A DNA stretch of 64,000 bases from Streptacidiphilus sp041262165 (GCF_041262165.1 NZ_JBGCBY010000008.1:124001-188000), one strand, 5' to 3'. Shown: positions 1 through 7,521, numbered from the stretch's first letter. The notes: a model not told the origin generated them from the sequence alone. Translations and numbers: made by a program.

Positions 1-30
1 TACCACTGCTTTACGTGCGGAGGAGGCAGG

Positions 31-84
31 ATGGAGCGACGTGAACGGCGTCCCACGAGGGACGCCGCATGGCTGTGCTCTTGA
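31..84 (+). CDS. Short upstream ORF (17 codons), possible leader peptide of the response regulator
   Basis: An ATG at 31 sits 4 nt behind a very strong ribosome binding site (AGGAGG at 21-26) and opens a 17-codon ORF that ends with TGA at 82-84. The stop touches the ribosome binding site (AAAGGA, 84-89) of the response regulator that starts at 98, so ribosomes ending here could feed the next start. A perfect 9-bp hairpin (46-54 with 59-67, loop ACGA) lies inside the ORF. The peptide is Arg-rich and ends Ala-Ala-Trp-Leu-Cys-Ser. No family is recognised; a leader or coupling role is inference only. Confidence 0.35.
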   Translation: MERRERRPTRDAAWLCS

Positions 85-97
85 AAGGACCACTGCG

Positions 98-751
98 TTG
101 CGGGTTCTTGTGGTCGAGGACGAGCAGTTGCTCGCCGATGCCGTCGCGACCGGCCTCCGGCGGGAGGCCATGGCCGTCGACGTGGTCTACGACGGCCAGG
201 CCGCCCTGGACCGGGTCGCCGTGAACGACTACGACGTGGTCGTGCTCGACCGCGACCTGCCGTTGGTCCACGGCGACGACGTGTGCCGGAAGATCGTCGA
301 GGAGGGCCTCTCCACCCGGGTGCTGATGCTCACCGCCGCCGGCGACATCAGCGACCGGGTCGAAGGTCTGGAGCTCGGCGCAGACGACTACCTTCCCAAA
401 CCGTTCGCCTTCAGCGAGTTGGTCGCCCGGGTCCGGGCCCTGGGCCGCCGCGCGACCACGCCGCTGCCCCCGATCCTGGAGCGGGCCGGGATCACCCTCG
501 ACCCGGGCCGCCGGGAGGTGCTGCGCGACGGCAAGCCGATCGCGCTCGCGCCCAAGGAGTTCGCCGTGCTCGAGGTGCTGATGCGCTCGGGCGGCGGGGT
601 CGTCTCCGCCGAGCAGTTGCTGGAGAAGGCCTGGGACGAGCACACGGACCCGTTCACCAACGTCGTGCGGGTGACCGTGATGACCCTGCGCCGCAAGCTG
701 GGCGAGCCGCCGGTGATCATCACCGTGCCCGGTTCCGGCTATCGGATCTGA
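98..751 (+). CDS. OmpR/PhoB-family response regulator
   Basis: This is a DNA-binding response regulator of about 217 aa. The receiver domain (residues 1-115) shows the acidic pocket Glu7-Asp8, the phospho-acceptor Asp51 in VVVLD, and the conserved Lys in LPKPF. A winged-helix OmpR effector domain follows (about 125-217, ending GSGYRI). I chose TTG at 98 because AAAGGA at 84-89 is well placed and the protein then begins directly with the receiver strand MRVLVVEDE; a GTG at 41 is in frame but adds residues unlike the family. The cognate kinase starts 4 nt after the stop. The target genes cannot be read from the sequence. Confidence 0.9.
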   Translation: MRVLVVEDEQLLADAVATGLRREAMAVDVVYDGQAALDRVAVNDYDVVVLDRDLPLVHGDDVCRKIVEEGLSTRVLMLTAAGDISDRVEGLELGADDYLPKPFAFSELVARVRALGRRATTPLPPILERAGITLDPGRREVLRDGKPIALAPKEFAVLEVLMRSGGGVVSAEQLLEKAWDEHTDPFTNVVRVTVMTLRRKLGEPPVIITVPGSGYRI

Positions 752-754
752 GCC

Positions 755-1978
755 ATGGCCACGAGTGTTCCCGAAGCGCCGCGTCCCTGGCCCGGCGAGG
801 AGGTCAACCAGTCGCTGCTGCCGTTCCGGCCGACCCTGCGGATCCGGCTGACCATGTTCTACGGCGGGATGTTCCTGCTCGCCGGACTGGTCCTGGTCCT
901 GGTGATGTACCTGTTCGTGACCCAGGCGTTCGACCTGGCCACGCAGGCGCCGAGCATCAAGGTGCCCAGCGACGTGCAGCTGCAGCTGCCGAACGGCCAG
1001 ACCGTGCCCGGCAACCAGCTGAACGCGCTGATCGCCGACTACCAGCACCAGCACACCAACCAGGCTCTGCACATCCTGATCCTCAAGTCGATAAGCGCCC
1101 TGATAGCCCTGCTGATCCTGGCCGTCGCCTTCGGCTACGCCATGGCCGGACGGGTGCTCAGGCCGCTCGGTCGGATCACCAGGACCGCCCGCCAGGTCGC
1201 CAGTTCGGACATGCACCGGCGGATCGAGCTGGACGGCCCCGACGACGAGCTCAAGGAGCTCGCCGACACCTTCGACGAGATGCTGGAGCGGCTCGACCGC
1301 TCGTTCGAGTCACAGCGCAAGTTCGTCGCCAACGCCTCGCACGAGCTGCGCACCCCGCTGGCGATCAACCGCACCCTGCTCGAGGTGCAGCTCTCCGACC
1401 CCGCCGCGTCGAGCGACCTGCAGCAGCTCGGCCGGACCCTGCTCGCCACCAACGAGCGCAGCGAACAGCTGGTGGAGGGCCTGCTGCTGCTGGCCCGGAG
1501 CGACAACGAGCTGGTGGACCGCCGTCCGGTGGACCTCGCCGAGGTGGCCCGGCAGGCACTCGAACAGACCCGGGCCGACGCCAACGACCGGGGCGTGCGG
1601 TTGACCAGCACCCTGGAACCCGCCGTGGTCAGCGGCAACGGAGTGCTCCTGGAGCGGGTCGCGCTCAACCTGATCCAGAACGCGGTGCGCTACAACCGGG
1701 CCGAGGACGGCTGGGTCGAGATATCGGTCGCGACCGTGGACGGGGGCGGCGAGCTGGTCGTCTCCAACTCCGGACCGGTGGTTCCCGGGTATGAGTTGGA
1801 GCACATCTTCGAACCATTCCGGCGGGTCAGGAGCAAGGAGCGCACCCGCAGCGACAAGGGCGTCGGGCTCGGTCTGTCCATCGTCCGCTCCGTCGTCCGG
1901 GCGCACGGTGGCGCCATTGAGGCGTCTCCACGCCCCGATGGCGGCCTGGTGATGCGGGTTCGCATCCCGGGAGGGTGA
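755..1978 (+). CDS. Sensor histidine kinase, partner of the preceding regulator
   Basis: A membrane sensor kinase of 407 aa. Two hydrophobic segments (about residues 27-55 and 108-132) bracket an extracytoplasmic loop of roughly 55 residues, followed by a HAMP linker, a HisKA dimerisation helix with the phosphorylated His196 in SHELRTPL, and a HATPase domain (N box NLIQNAVRYN, G boxes near GVGLGLSIV). Its order and 3-nt spacing after the response regulator make a classical two-component operon. The short periplasmic loop gives no clue to the ligand. The unit ends at a hairpin with a T-rich tail at 2023-2059. Confidence 0.9.
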   Translation: MATSVPEAPRPWPGEEVNQSLLPFRPTLRIRLTMFYGGMFLLAGLVLVLVMYLFVTQAFDLATQAPSIKVPSDVQLQLPNGQTVPGNQLNALIADYQHQHTNQALHILILKSISALIALLILAVAFGYAMAGRVLRPLGRITRTARQVASSDMHRRIELDGPDDELKELADTFDEMLERLDRSFESQRKFVANASHELRTPLAINRTLLEVQLSDPAASSDLQQLGRTLLATNERSEQLVEGLLLLARSDNELVDRRPVDLAEVARQALEQTRADANDRGVRLTSTLEPAVVSGNGVLLERVALNLIQNAVRYNRAEDGWVEISVATVDGGGELVVSNSGPVVPGYELEHIFEPFRRVRSKERTRSDKGVGLGLSIVRSVVRAHGGAIEASPRPDGGLVMRVRIPGG

Positions 1979-2022
1979 GACCGCCGACCGCCCCGCTCGC
2001 GCCCGCTCAGCGCCGACGCCCG

Positions 2023-2059
2023 GCCCCGCCGATCTTTCACCAGGTCGGCGGGGCTTTCT
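2023..2059 (+). terminator. Rho-independent terminator after the two-component operon
   Basis: A perfect 10-bp stem (2023-2032 with 2045-2054, all G/C except one pair) is followed at once by TTTCTT. It lies 45 nt after the sensor kinase stop. Confidence 0.8.
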
Positions 2060-2121
2060 TATGCGGTTCTCACATCTAACGGAGATGGGAAAGGCGGCCC
2101 TTGCCAGGGGGTGCGCGCACA

Positions 2122-2154
2122 ACCTACGGTGGCGTAACCTACGGAAGCGTAGGT
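2122..2154 (+). promoter_or_regulatory. Operator-like palindromes ahead of the acyl-ACP desaturase
   Basis: A perfect inverted repeat ACCTACG-N4-CGTAGGT occupies 2137-2154. A second, degenerate copy (ACCTACG-N4-CGTA) lies immediately upstream at 2122-2136, giving two adjacent sites 15 bp apart. The right arm covers the GTG at 2153, which argues that this GTG is not the translation start and that the site sits in the promoter or early leader. TetR-family repressors of fatty-acid desaturase genes typically bind sites of this type; the regulator itself is not in view. Confidence 0.6.
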
Positions 2155-2179
2155 GAATCCGTACCGAGAGTTGGATGCC

Positions 2180-3154
2180 GTGACCATCGCCCCCTCCCGT
2201 CCCGCCGGCTCGGCCCAGTGGACCGACGCCCAGCTGCTGCACGCCCTGGAGGAGGTCGTCGAGCGCGAGCTCAACCGCCACCTCGGCGTCGCCAAGGAGT
2301 GGATGCCGCACGAGTACGTGCCGTGGAGCCAGGGGCGGGACTTCGACGGGATCATGGGCGGCGAGGCCTGGGCCGTGGAGCAGTCGCCGGTGAGCGACAT
2401 CGGCCGGATCTCGCTGGTCGTCAACCTGCTCACCGAGGACAACCTCCCCAGCTACCACCACGAGATCGCGACCCTGTTCAGCCGCGAAGGCGCGTGGGGC
2501 ACCTGGGTGCACCAGTGGACGGCGGAGGAGGGCCGCCACGCCATCGTGATGCGCGACTACCTGCTGACCACCCGCGCGGTCGACCCGGTCGCGCTGGAAC
2601 GGGCCCGGATGACGCACATGGCCGAGGGCTTCGTCTCGGACAACAACCACTCGATGCTGCACACTGTGGCGTACGTCGCCTTCCAGGAGCTCGCCACCCG
2701 CGTGTCGCACCGCAACACCGGCCACAACTCCGGCGACCCGATCTGCGACCGGATGCTGGCCCGCATCGCCACCGACGAGAACCTGCACATGGTTTTCTAC
2801 CGCAACCTGCTGAAGGCCGCCCTGGAGATCGCCCCGAATCAGACCATGCGCTCCGTCGCGGACGTGGTGACCGGCTTCCGGATGCCGGGCCACGGGATGC
2901 CGGGCTTCGAGCGCGCCGCCGCGCAGATGGCCATCGGCGGGATCTACAACCTGCGCATCCACCACGACGACGTGCTGCAGCCGGTGCTGCGCCACCTCAA
3001 GGTGATGGAGGTCTCCGGGCTCGACGCGGAGGGCCTGCAGGCCCAGCAGGAGCTCGGCGTGTACCTCGAAGGGCTCGACACCCAGGCCACGCGCTTCGAC
3101 GAGCGCCGGGCCGCCCTGCTGGCCCGCCGCGCCGCCGTCGCCGAACGGCGCTGA
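2180..3154 (+). CDS. Acyl-[acyl-carrier-protein] desaturase
   Basis: A soluble di-iron desaturase of 324 aa, of the stearoyl-ACP delta-9 desaturase family, which introduces a cis double bond into ACP-bound acyl chains using ferredoxin electrons and oxygen. Iron ligand motifs are visible: Glu86 in LLTEDNLPSYHHE, Glu117-x-x-His120 in TAEEGRH, and DENLHM further on. I chose GTG at 2180 (GAGAG at about 2165-2169 upstream) because the product then begins MTIAPS..QWTDAQLL as in other streptomycete homologues; GTG 2153 would add nine residues and overlaps an operator palindrome. It is transcribed alone; a Crp-like site and a hairpin follow it. Confidence 0.88.
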   Translation: MTIAPSRPAGSAQWTDAQLLHALEEVVERELNRHLGVAKEWMPHEYVPWSQGRDFDGIMGGEAWAVEQSPVSDIGRISLVVNLLTEDNLPSYHHEIATLFSREGAWGTWVHQWTAEEGRHAIVMRDYLLTTRAVDPVALERARMTHMAEGFVSDNNHSMLHTVAYVAFQELATRVSHRNTGHNSGDPICDRMLARIATDENLHMVFYRNLLKAALEIAPNQTMRSVADVVTGFRMPGHGMPGFERAAAQMAIGGIYNLRIHHDDVLQPVLRHLKVMEVSGLDAEGLQAQQELGVYLEGLDTQATRFDERRAALLARRAAVAERR

Positions 3155-3206
3155 CGTGGTGGTTTGTCGCCCGTTGTTGTACGGGTAAGTCCGGACTTTT
3201 CAGAAC

Positions 3207-3222
3207 TGTGACGAACGTCACA
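3207..3222 (+). promoter_or_regulatory. Crp/Fnr-type binding site (perfect consensus)
   Basis: TGTGACGAACGTCACA is a perfect inverted repeat matching the Crp consensus TGTGA-N6-TCACA, with A/T flanks that also pair (AA..TT one base out). It lies 53 nt after the desaturase stop and about 390 nt before DUF4193, in the direction of the latter. Streptomycetes encode a single well-known Crp; binding here is inferred from the motif alone. Confidence 0.55.
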
Positions 3223-3259
3223 ATTCACGCGGTCCGGCGAAGCCTTCCAGCCGATCGCC

Positions 3260-3290
3260 GTGCGTCACCGCTGAGGCTGCGGTGACGCAC
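3260..3290 (+). terminator. Hairpin downstream of the desaturase, probable terminator
   Basis: A perfect 12-bp stem (3260-3271 with 3279-3290) closes a 7-nt loop about 105 nt after the desaturase stop. There is no T-run, as is common for actinobacterial terminators. Confidence 0.55.
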
Positions 3291-3609
3291 CGTAGTTGTC
3301 GGAGTCTCAGCGGTCGCGCTTGGCCTGGTCATGTGTTTTCCTTGTGCCGCTTGGTACGAACCGGGACCCGCCGGGACGTTTCCGCTGCCCATGATCACGG
3401 TAAGTGGTCAGTGGAGCGAGAGTCGACTCGGTCCGCGCGCTGCGCCGGAACACCCGCACGATCACCTCTTTGGGGGGCAGGTCGGGTGTCGATTGAGTAA
3501 CGGGCCTTGAAGTAAGGCAAAATCTCGCCCTCGGGTCGGGCACAAGTCCGGCCCCCCGCGCGTTACCTGCGCTGGAGATACCCGCAGACACCCAAAGGGG
3601 GAGAGCGAC

Positions 3610-3909
3610 ATGGCTACTGACTACGACACCCCACGCAAGACCGATGACGACCTCAACGAGGACAGCATCGAGGAACTGAAGGCCCGACGGAACGAGAAGT
3701 CGACCAGCTCGGTCGACGTCGACGAGTTCGAGGCGGCCGAAGGGCTCGAGCTGCCCGGCGCGGACCTCAGCAACGAGGAGCTCTCCGTCCGGGTGCTGCC
3801 GCGTCAGGCCGACGAGTTCACCTGCATGAGCTGCTTCCTGGTGCACCACCGCAGCCAGCTGGCGAGCGAGAAGAACGGCAACCCCATCTGCCGGGACTGC
3901 GCGGCCTGA
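3610..3909 (+). CDS. DUF4193 zinc-ribbon protein
   Basis: A small acidic actinobacterial protein of 99 aa. The C-terminus carries two CxxC knuckles (Cys72/Cys75 and Cys94/Cys97) that should form a zinc ribbon; the N-terminal half is acidic and probably disordered. This matches the DUF4193 family, which is widely conserved in actinobacteria but of unknown function. The start is secure (GGGGGAG ribosome binding site). It heads a same-strand pair with the following EcsC-like gene (25-bp gap). A Crp-like palindrome stands in its long upstream region. Confidence 0.88.
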   Translation: MATDYDTPRKTDDDLNEDSIEELKARRNEKSTSSVDVDEFEAAEGLELPGADLSNEELSVRVLPRQADEFTCMSCFLVHHRSQLASEKNGNPICRDCAA

Positions 3910-3934
3910 CGCGTTTTGGGGTAGGGAGGTCTTC

Positions 3935-4990
3935 ATGAGGCCGTTCCGACAGCGAAACCGCATCGAGCCGAACCGATCCGACAGCACCGACCGATCCGCC
4001 GGGGACGCACCACCCCCGGCGGCCGGCGGCGAGACAGCCGACGAGCTCGCCCGTATTGCCGCCGAACTGGAGGCATGGGACGGGTCCGCCCCAGCGGACT
4101 CCGTCCCCCAGGGCGAGCGGGGTCGGCGGATGGTCTCGCTCGCCGACAGTCTCAGAACCACCCTCGGGGCCGGCTGGACCAGAGGAAGCTCCCTGGTGGG
4201 GACAGGCGCCCGGAGTGGCGCCCTGCACCTCGTGGACCGCCTGGTGGACGCGGCTCCGCGGATTCCCGTCCGCGACATCCGCACCCTCCGCGCTCAGCAT
4301 CCTGGCGCGCTCACCGCCGAGGACCTGGCGGACAACATCACTTCCGGGGCCGTCAAGGCCTCGGCCTCCATAGGCGCCGGTGTCGGTGCCGTCGCCATGC
4401 TTCCGGTGCCGCCCGCCATGACCGTGGAGCTCGCCACCGAACTGCTCGCCGTGGCGGCCGTCGAGTTCAAGCTGATCGCCGAGCTGTACGAGGTCTACGG
4501 GCAGCCCGTCCGGGGCAGCGCCACGCAGCGGGCCGGGGCCTGCCTGACGGTCTGGTCGCAGCGGCGCGGGCTGGACCTCTCCAGGCCGGGCACTCTGGTC
4601 GTCCTCGGCGCGGGTAGCGAGCTGCGCAGGCAGCTCCGCAGGCGGCTCACCCGCTCCGGGCTGCGGAAGCTGCCCTCGCTCGCCCCGCTGATGGTGGGCG
4701 CGGTCGCCGGTGCCACGGTCAACCGCAGGGACACCGCGAAGCTGGCCGCGGAGATCCGCCGAGACCTGCGCGCGCGGCCGCCCGCGGTCCCGGGCTACTG
4801 GGCCGCGGCACTGGTCGCGGGGCCCTCGGACCAACCGGAGGGCGGCGTCCCCAAGGTCAGGAAGGGGCTCCTCAGGCGCTCGGACAGGGGCACCGACAGG
4901 GGTATGGACAAGGGCACGGACGGGGGCACGGACAAGGGCACGGACGGGGGCACGGACAAGGGCACGGACTCCGACCCGGAACCCCGGTGA
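3935..4990 (+). CDS. EcsC-like actinobacterial protein of unknown function with acidic repeat tail
   Basis: A 351-aa protein. The first 60 residues are polar and low in complexity. The core (about 80-290) has Gly/Ala-rich amphipathic stretches (GAGVGAVAMLPVPPAM, ELYEVYGQPV, LMVGAVAGATVN) that recall the EcsC family, whose members associate with membranes; this resemblance is by eye only. The last 30 residues are short repeats of Thr-Asp-Lys/Gly-Gly encoded by a 12/24-bp DNA tandem repeat, so the tail length may vary between strains. The ribosome binding site GGGAGG precedes ATG 3935. No enzymatic motif was seen. Confidence 0.75.
   Translation: MRPFRQRNRIEPNRSDSTDRSAGDAPPPAAGGETADELARIAAELEAWDGSAPADSVPQGERGRRMVSLADSLRTTLGAGWTRGSSLVGTGARSGALHLVDRLVDAAPRIPVRDIRTLRAQHPGALTAEDLADNITSGAVKASASIGAGVGAVAMLPVPPAMTVELATELLAVAAVEFKLIAELYEVYGQPVRGSATQRAGACLTVWSQRRGLDLSRPGTLVVLGAGSELRRQLRRRLTRSGLRKLPSLAPLMVGAVAGATVNRRDTAKLAAEIRRDLRARPPAVPGYWAAALVAGPSDQPEGGVPKVRKGLLRRSDRGTDRGMDKGTDGGTDKGTDGGTDKGTDSDPEPR
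4881..4972 (+). repeat. 12/24-bp in-frame tandem repeat encoding a Thr-Asp-Lys-Gly tail
   Basis: About seven imperfect copies of a 12-bp unit (GACAAGGGCACG or GACGGGGGCACG, alternating so that 24-bp pairs recur) lie in frame at the 3' end of the EcsC-like gene. Confidence 0.85.
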
Positions 4991-4997
4991 CGCCTGC

Positions 4998-5453
4998 TCA
5001 GTCCGCCTGGACTGCCTGCTGCCCGGCCGTCGCCAGGGCCTTCGCCAGGCCCTCGGGGTCGCGGGTCGACAGGTAGAGGTACGGAGTCGGGTCCTGCGGG
5101 TCGGTGACCTCGACCCGCAGCGCGGTCGGGATGTAGGAGCGCAGCAGCATGAAGGCCCGCGCGTCCGCCTTCCGGGTGCGCCAGGCGAACGCCTCGTCGC
5201 GGTCCAGCGGGTGGGCCGTGCCGAGCGCCTCCACCGGGACGCGCGCGTCGCCCGCGACGAGCATCCCCTGGACGACCCGGATCCGGGCCGAGCCGTAGGA
5301 GCTCAGCAGCACGGCCGCCGCGGCGCCGCCGGCGACCAGGCCGAGCAGTCCGGGGACAGTGCCGAACAGATAGAAGATCAGCCCGAAGGACAGTCCGCTG
5401 CCCGCGGGGAACAGCCACCAGGTGAGCGGAGCCGTGAGGCGTTCGTCGTACAT
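4998..5453 (-). CDS. DUF3093 membrane protein (PH-like)
   Basis: About 151 aa. Two adjacent hydrophobic segments near the N-terminus (about residues 10-50) are followed by a conserved soluble part with SSYGSARIRVV, DARVPVEALG, AWRTRKADARAFMLLRSYIP, and VEVTDPQDPTPYLYLSTRDPE, all hallmarks of DUF3093. The family is actinobacterial and of unknown function. I start at ATG 5453 because the family begins YDERL..P; a GGAGG stands close before it. It is transcribed divergently from the thioesterase gene, with 97 bp between the starts, and its 3' end faces that of the EcsC-like gene with only 7 bp between. Confidence 0.85.
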   Translation of the reverse strand: MYDERLTAPLTWWLFPAGSGLSFGLIFYLFGTVPGLLGLVAGGAAAAVLLSSYGSARIRVVQGMLVAGDARVPVEALGTAHPLDRDEAFAWRTRKADARAFMLLRSYIPTALRVEVTDPQDPTPYLYLSTRDPEGLAKALATAGQQAVQAD

Positions 5454-5550
5454 GCCTCCATTGTGGGCACGCCCGTGGAGCGCCTCCGCACAGGGGCCCG
5501 CCGAAGCTCCGGTTCTGTCTCCCCGGACGAAGTTCTGTAGGGTCGCGAGC

Positions 5551-6141
5551 GTGAGCACAGACACTTCCCGATCGGCGCTGGCACCGCCGGCCGGCGCGAT
5601 GGCGCCGATCCGGCACCCGGAGGCGCCCGCGCCCGGCGAGCCGATCGACCCGCACTACGAGCACTGCTTCGGCTGCGGCCCCCAGCAGCCGCACGGGCTG
5701 CACCTGGCCTCGCGGGCGGGCGAGGGCGTCGACGTGTTCGCCGAGTTCACGGTGGGCGCGGCGCACCAGGGCGGTCCGGGCCTGGCCCACGGCGGGGTCC
5801 TGGTCACGGCCATGGACGACGCGCTGGGGACGCTGAACTGGCTGCTGCACAGCGCTTCGGTGACCGCCCGGCTGGAGACGGACTTCCGCCGCCCGGTGCC
5901 GGTGGGCTCGACCGTGTACATCCACACCTGGGTCGACGCGGTGGCCGGCCGCAAGATCTACTGCCAGGGCGAGGGGCGGCTCGACGCCCCGGACGGGCCG
6001 CTGGCGATAACCGCGCGGGCCCTGTTCGTCCAGGTCAAGATGGACCACTTCGTCACCCACGGCCGTCCCGAGGACATCAAGGCGGCCATGGAGAACCCCG
6101 ATCTGTTCAAGCGTGCCCGTGCCTTCGAGGTGAACCCGTGA
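5551..6141 (+). CDS. PaaI-type hotdog-fold thioesterase
   Basis: A 196-aa hotdog-fold protein. The N-terminal HCFGCGPQ(Q)PHGL motif and the central GGPGLAHGGVLVTAMDDALG motif are typical of PaaI/YbgC-like acyl-CoA thioesterases. The substrate is unknown. GTG 5551 is the first start in phase with the conserved region after the divergent promoter. Its TGA overlaps the GTG of dut (GTGA at 6138-6141), so the two are translationally coupled, although the functions do not obviously connect. Confidence 0.85.
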   Translation: MSTDTSRSALAPPAGAMAPIRHPEAPAPGEPIDPHYEHCFGCGPQQPHGLHLASRAGEGVDVFAEFTVGAAHQGGPGLAHGGVLVTAMDDALGTLNWLLHSASVTARLETDFRRPVPVGSTVYIHTWVDAVAGRKIYCQGEGRLDAPDGPLAITARALFVQVKMDHFVTHGRPEDIKAAMENPDLFKRARAFEVNP

Positions 6142-6656
6142 ACGCCCCCCACGCCCCCGTGGACGTCCTGCTGCGCCGCCTGGACGCCGGACTGCCCGCC
6201 CCCGCCTACGCCCATCCAGGGGACGCCGGAGCGGACCTGCGCACCACCGTGGACGCCGAACTCGCCCCTGGGGAGCGGGCTGTGCTGCCGACCGGGGTCG
6301 CCCTCGCGCTTCCGGACGGGTACGCGGCGTTCGTGCACCCGCGTTCGGGTCTCGCTGCCCGGTGCGGTCTGGCTCTGGTGAATGCCCCGGGAACGGTGGA
6401 TGCCGGGTACCGTGGTGAGATCAAGGTGATCGTCGTCAATCTCGACCCGCGCGAGCGGGTGGTCTTCCACCGAGGGGACCGGATCGCCCAGCTGGTCGTC
6501 CAGCGGGTTGAGAAGGTTCGCTTCCACGAGGTGGAGGAGCTGCCGGGATCGGCGCGTGCCATCGGAGGCTTCGGGTCGACGGGCGGCCATGCCGCGGTTA
6601 GCATTCCGGCGGCCGGGCAGGAAATCCCTTCGGTACCCGACCGGGAAGGACAGTGA
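6138..6656 (+). CDS. dut: dUTP diphosphatase (dUTPase)
   Basis: Hydrolyses dUTP to dUMP and pyrophosphate, keeping uracil out of DNA and supplying dUMP for thymidylate. The 172-aa trimeric-type dUTPase shows all five motifs: DAGADL (29-34), HPRSGLA (67-73), GTVDAGYRGE with catalytic Asp88, RGDRIAQLV (112-120), and the C-terminal RAIGGFGSTG that closes over the active site. It overlaps its neighbours at both ends by GTGA, so thioesterase, dut and DUF3710 form one coupled unit. Confidence 0.95.
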   Translation: MNAPHAPVDVLLRRLDAGLPAPAYAHPGDAGADLRTTVDAELAPGERAVLPTGVALALPDGYAAFVHPRSGLAARCGLALVNAPGTVDAGYRGEIKVIVVNLDPRERVVFHRGDRIAQLVVQRVEKVRFHEVEELPGSARAIGGFGSTGGHAAVSIPAAGQEIPSVPDREGQ

Positions 6657-7447
6657 CCGTGTTCCGTCGTCGCGCCAAGAGCGAGGACGCTGTCGATCAG
6701 ACTGAGGGCTCGGAAGAGTTCGAGGACAGCGAGGACATCGCAGGTGTGGACTCCATGGAGGAGGACGACGCCGAGGACGCCAGGGTAGGGCTGCCGCCTG
6801 CGCCGCGTCCTGACGGCCCCTGGGACTCCACGGAGGTGGATGACGCCGTAGAGGGCCGGGTGGACCTGGGCGGCCTGCTGGTGCCCGGTGTCGAGGGCAT
6901 GGAGCTGCGGGTCGAGGTCGCCGGTGACTCGATCGTCGCCGCGACCCTGGTCCTCGGCAACAGCGCCATCCAGCTGCAGGCGTTCGCCGCCCCCAGGTCC
7001 GAGGGCATCTGGGGCGAGGTCCGCGAGGAGATCGCCACCGGCATCACCCAGCAGGGTGGCGTCGTGGACGAGGAGGAGGGCCCGCTGGGCTGGGGCCTGC
7101 GGGCCCAGGTCCCGGTGCAGCTCCCGGACGGCACCCAGGGTGTGCAACTGGTGCGCTTCGTCGGCTGTGACGGCCCGCGCTGGTTCCTGCGCGGCGTGAT
7201 CTCCGGGCAGGCCGCGGTGCAGCCCGAGTCCGCCGGGGTGCTGGAGCAGGTGTTCAGGGAGACCGTGGTCGTCCGTGGCGACACGCCGATGGCGCCCCGC
7301 GACCCGATCGTGCTGAAGCTCCCGGAGGACGCCCAGATGGTGGCGGACGGGATGCCCCAGCAGCAGGCGGCGCCGGTCGAGAACCGTTTCAGCGGCGACC
7401 CGATGAACCCGTTCGAGCGCGGACCGGAGATCACCGAGGTCCGCTGA
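6653..7447 (+). CDS. DUF3710 protein
   Basis: A 264-aa actinobacterial protein of unknown function. An acidic N-terminal 60 residues precedes the conserved DUF3710 core (VDLGGLLVPGVEGMELRVE through GCDGPRWFLRGVISG and RDPIVLKLPEDAQ). The neighbourhood with dut is conserved in streptomycetes. The start GTG overlaps the dut stop. The stop codon lies inside the first unit of a 17-bp tandem repeat (7429-7486), and a 20-bp terminator hairpin follows at 7522. Confidence 0.88.
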   Translation: MTVFRRRAKSEDAVDQTEGSEEFEDSEDIAGVDSMEEDDAEDARVGLPPAPRPDGPWDSTEVDDAVEGRVDLGGLLVPGVEGMELRVEVAGDSIVAATLVLGNSAIQLQAFAAPRSEGIWGEVREEIATGITQQGGVVDEEEGPLGWGLRAQVPVQLPDGTQGVQLVRFVGCDGPRWFLRGVISGQAAVQPESAGVLEQVFRETVVVRGDTPMAPRDPIVLKLPEDAQMVADGMPQQQAAPVENRFSGDPMNPFERGPEITEVR

Positions 7448-7486
7448 TCGCTGAGGTCCGCTGATCACCGAGGTCCGCTGATCACC
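7429..7486 (+). repeat. 17-bp tandem repeat spanning the DUF3710 stop codon
   Basis: Three full units of a 17-bp sequence (GATCNCYGAGGTCCGCT) start at 7429, 7446 and 7463, with a partial fourth to 7486. The stop TGA is at 7445-7447; later copies place TGA at 7462 and 7479, so the three frames are each stopped. Confidence 0.85.
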
Positions 7487-7521
7487 TGGGACGGCTGGAC
7501 CGGCCGGTTCGGTAGGAGCGC

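Larger units (their letters stand above)
3155..3609. other. 455-bp intergenic region with a Crp-like site and a hairpin
   Basis: No coding frame here has convincing codon bias; a 72-codon frame at 3282-3500 lacks a ribosome binding site and high GC3. The region holds a perfect TGTGA-N6-TCACA palindrome (3207-3222), a perfect 12-bp hairpin (3260-3290), and shortly before the next gene an AT-richer patch (about 3490-3525) where a promoter for DUF4193 would be expected. The ribosome binding site AAAGGGGGAGAG precedes the ATG at 3610. Confidence 0.6.

Noticed and set aside
3282..3500. 72-codon frame in the region before DUF4193
   Set aside because: No ribosome binding site, no codon bias, overlaps the hairpin at 3260-3290.
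4881..4972. CRISPR-like array
   Set aside because: The repeats are contiguous 12/24-bp in-frame units with no spacers; no cas gene is present anywhere in the window.
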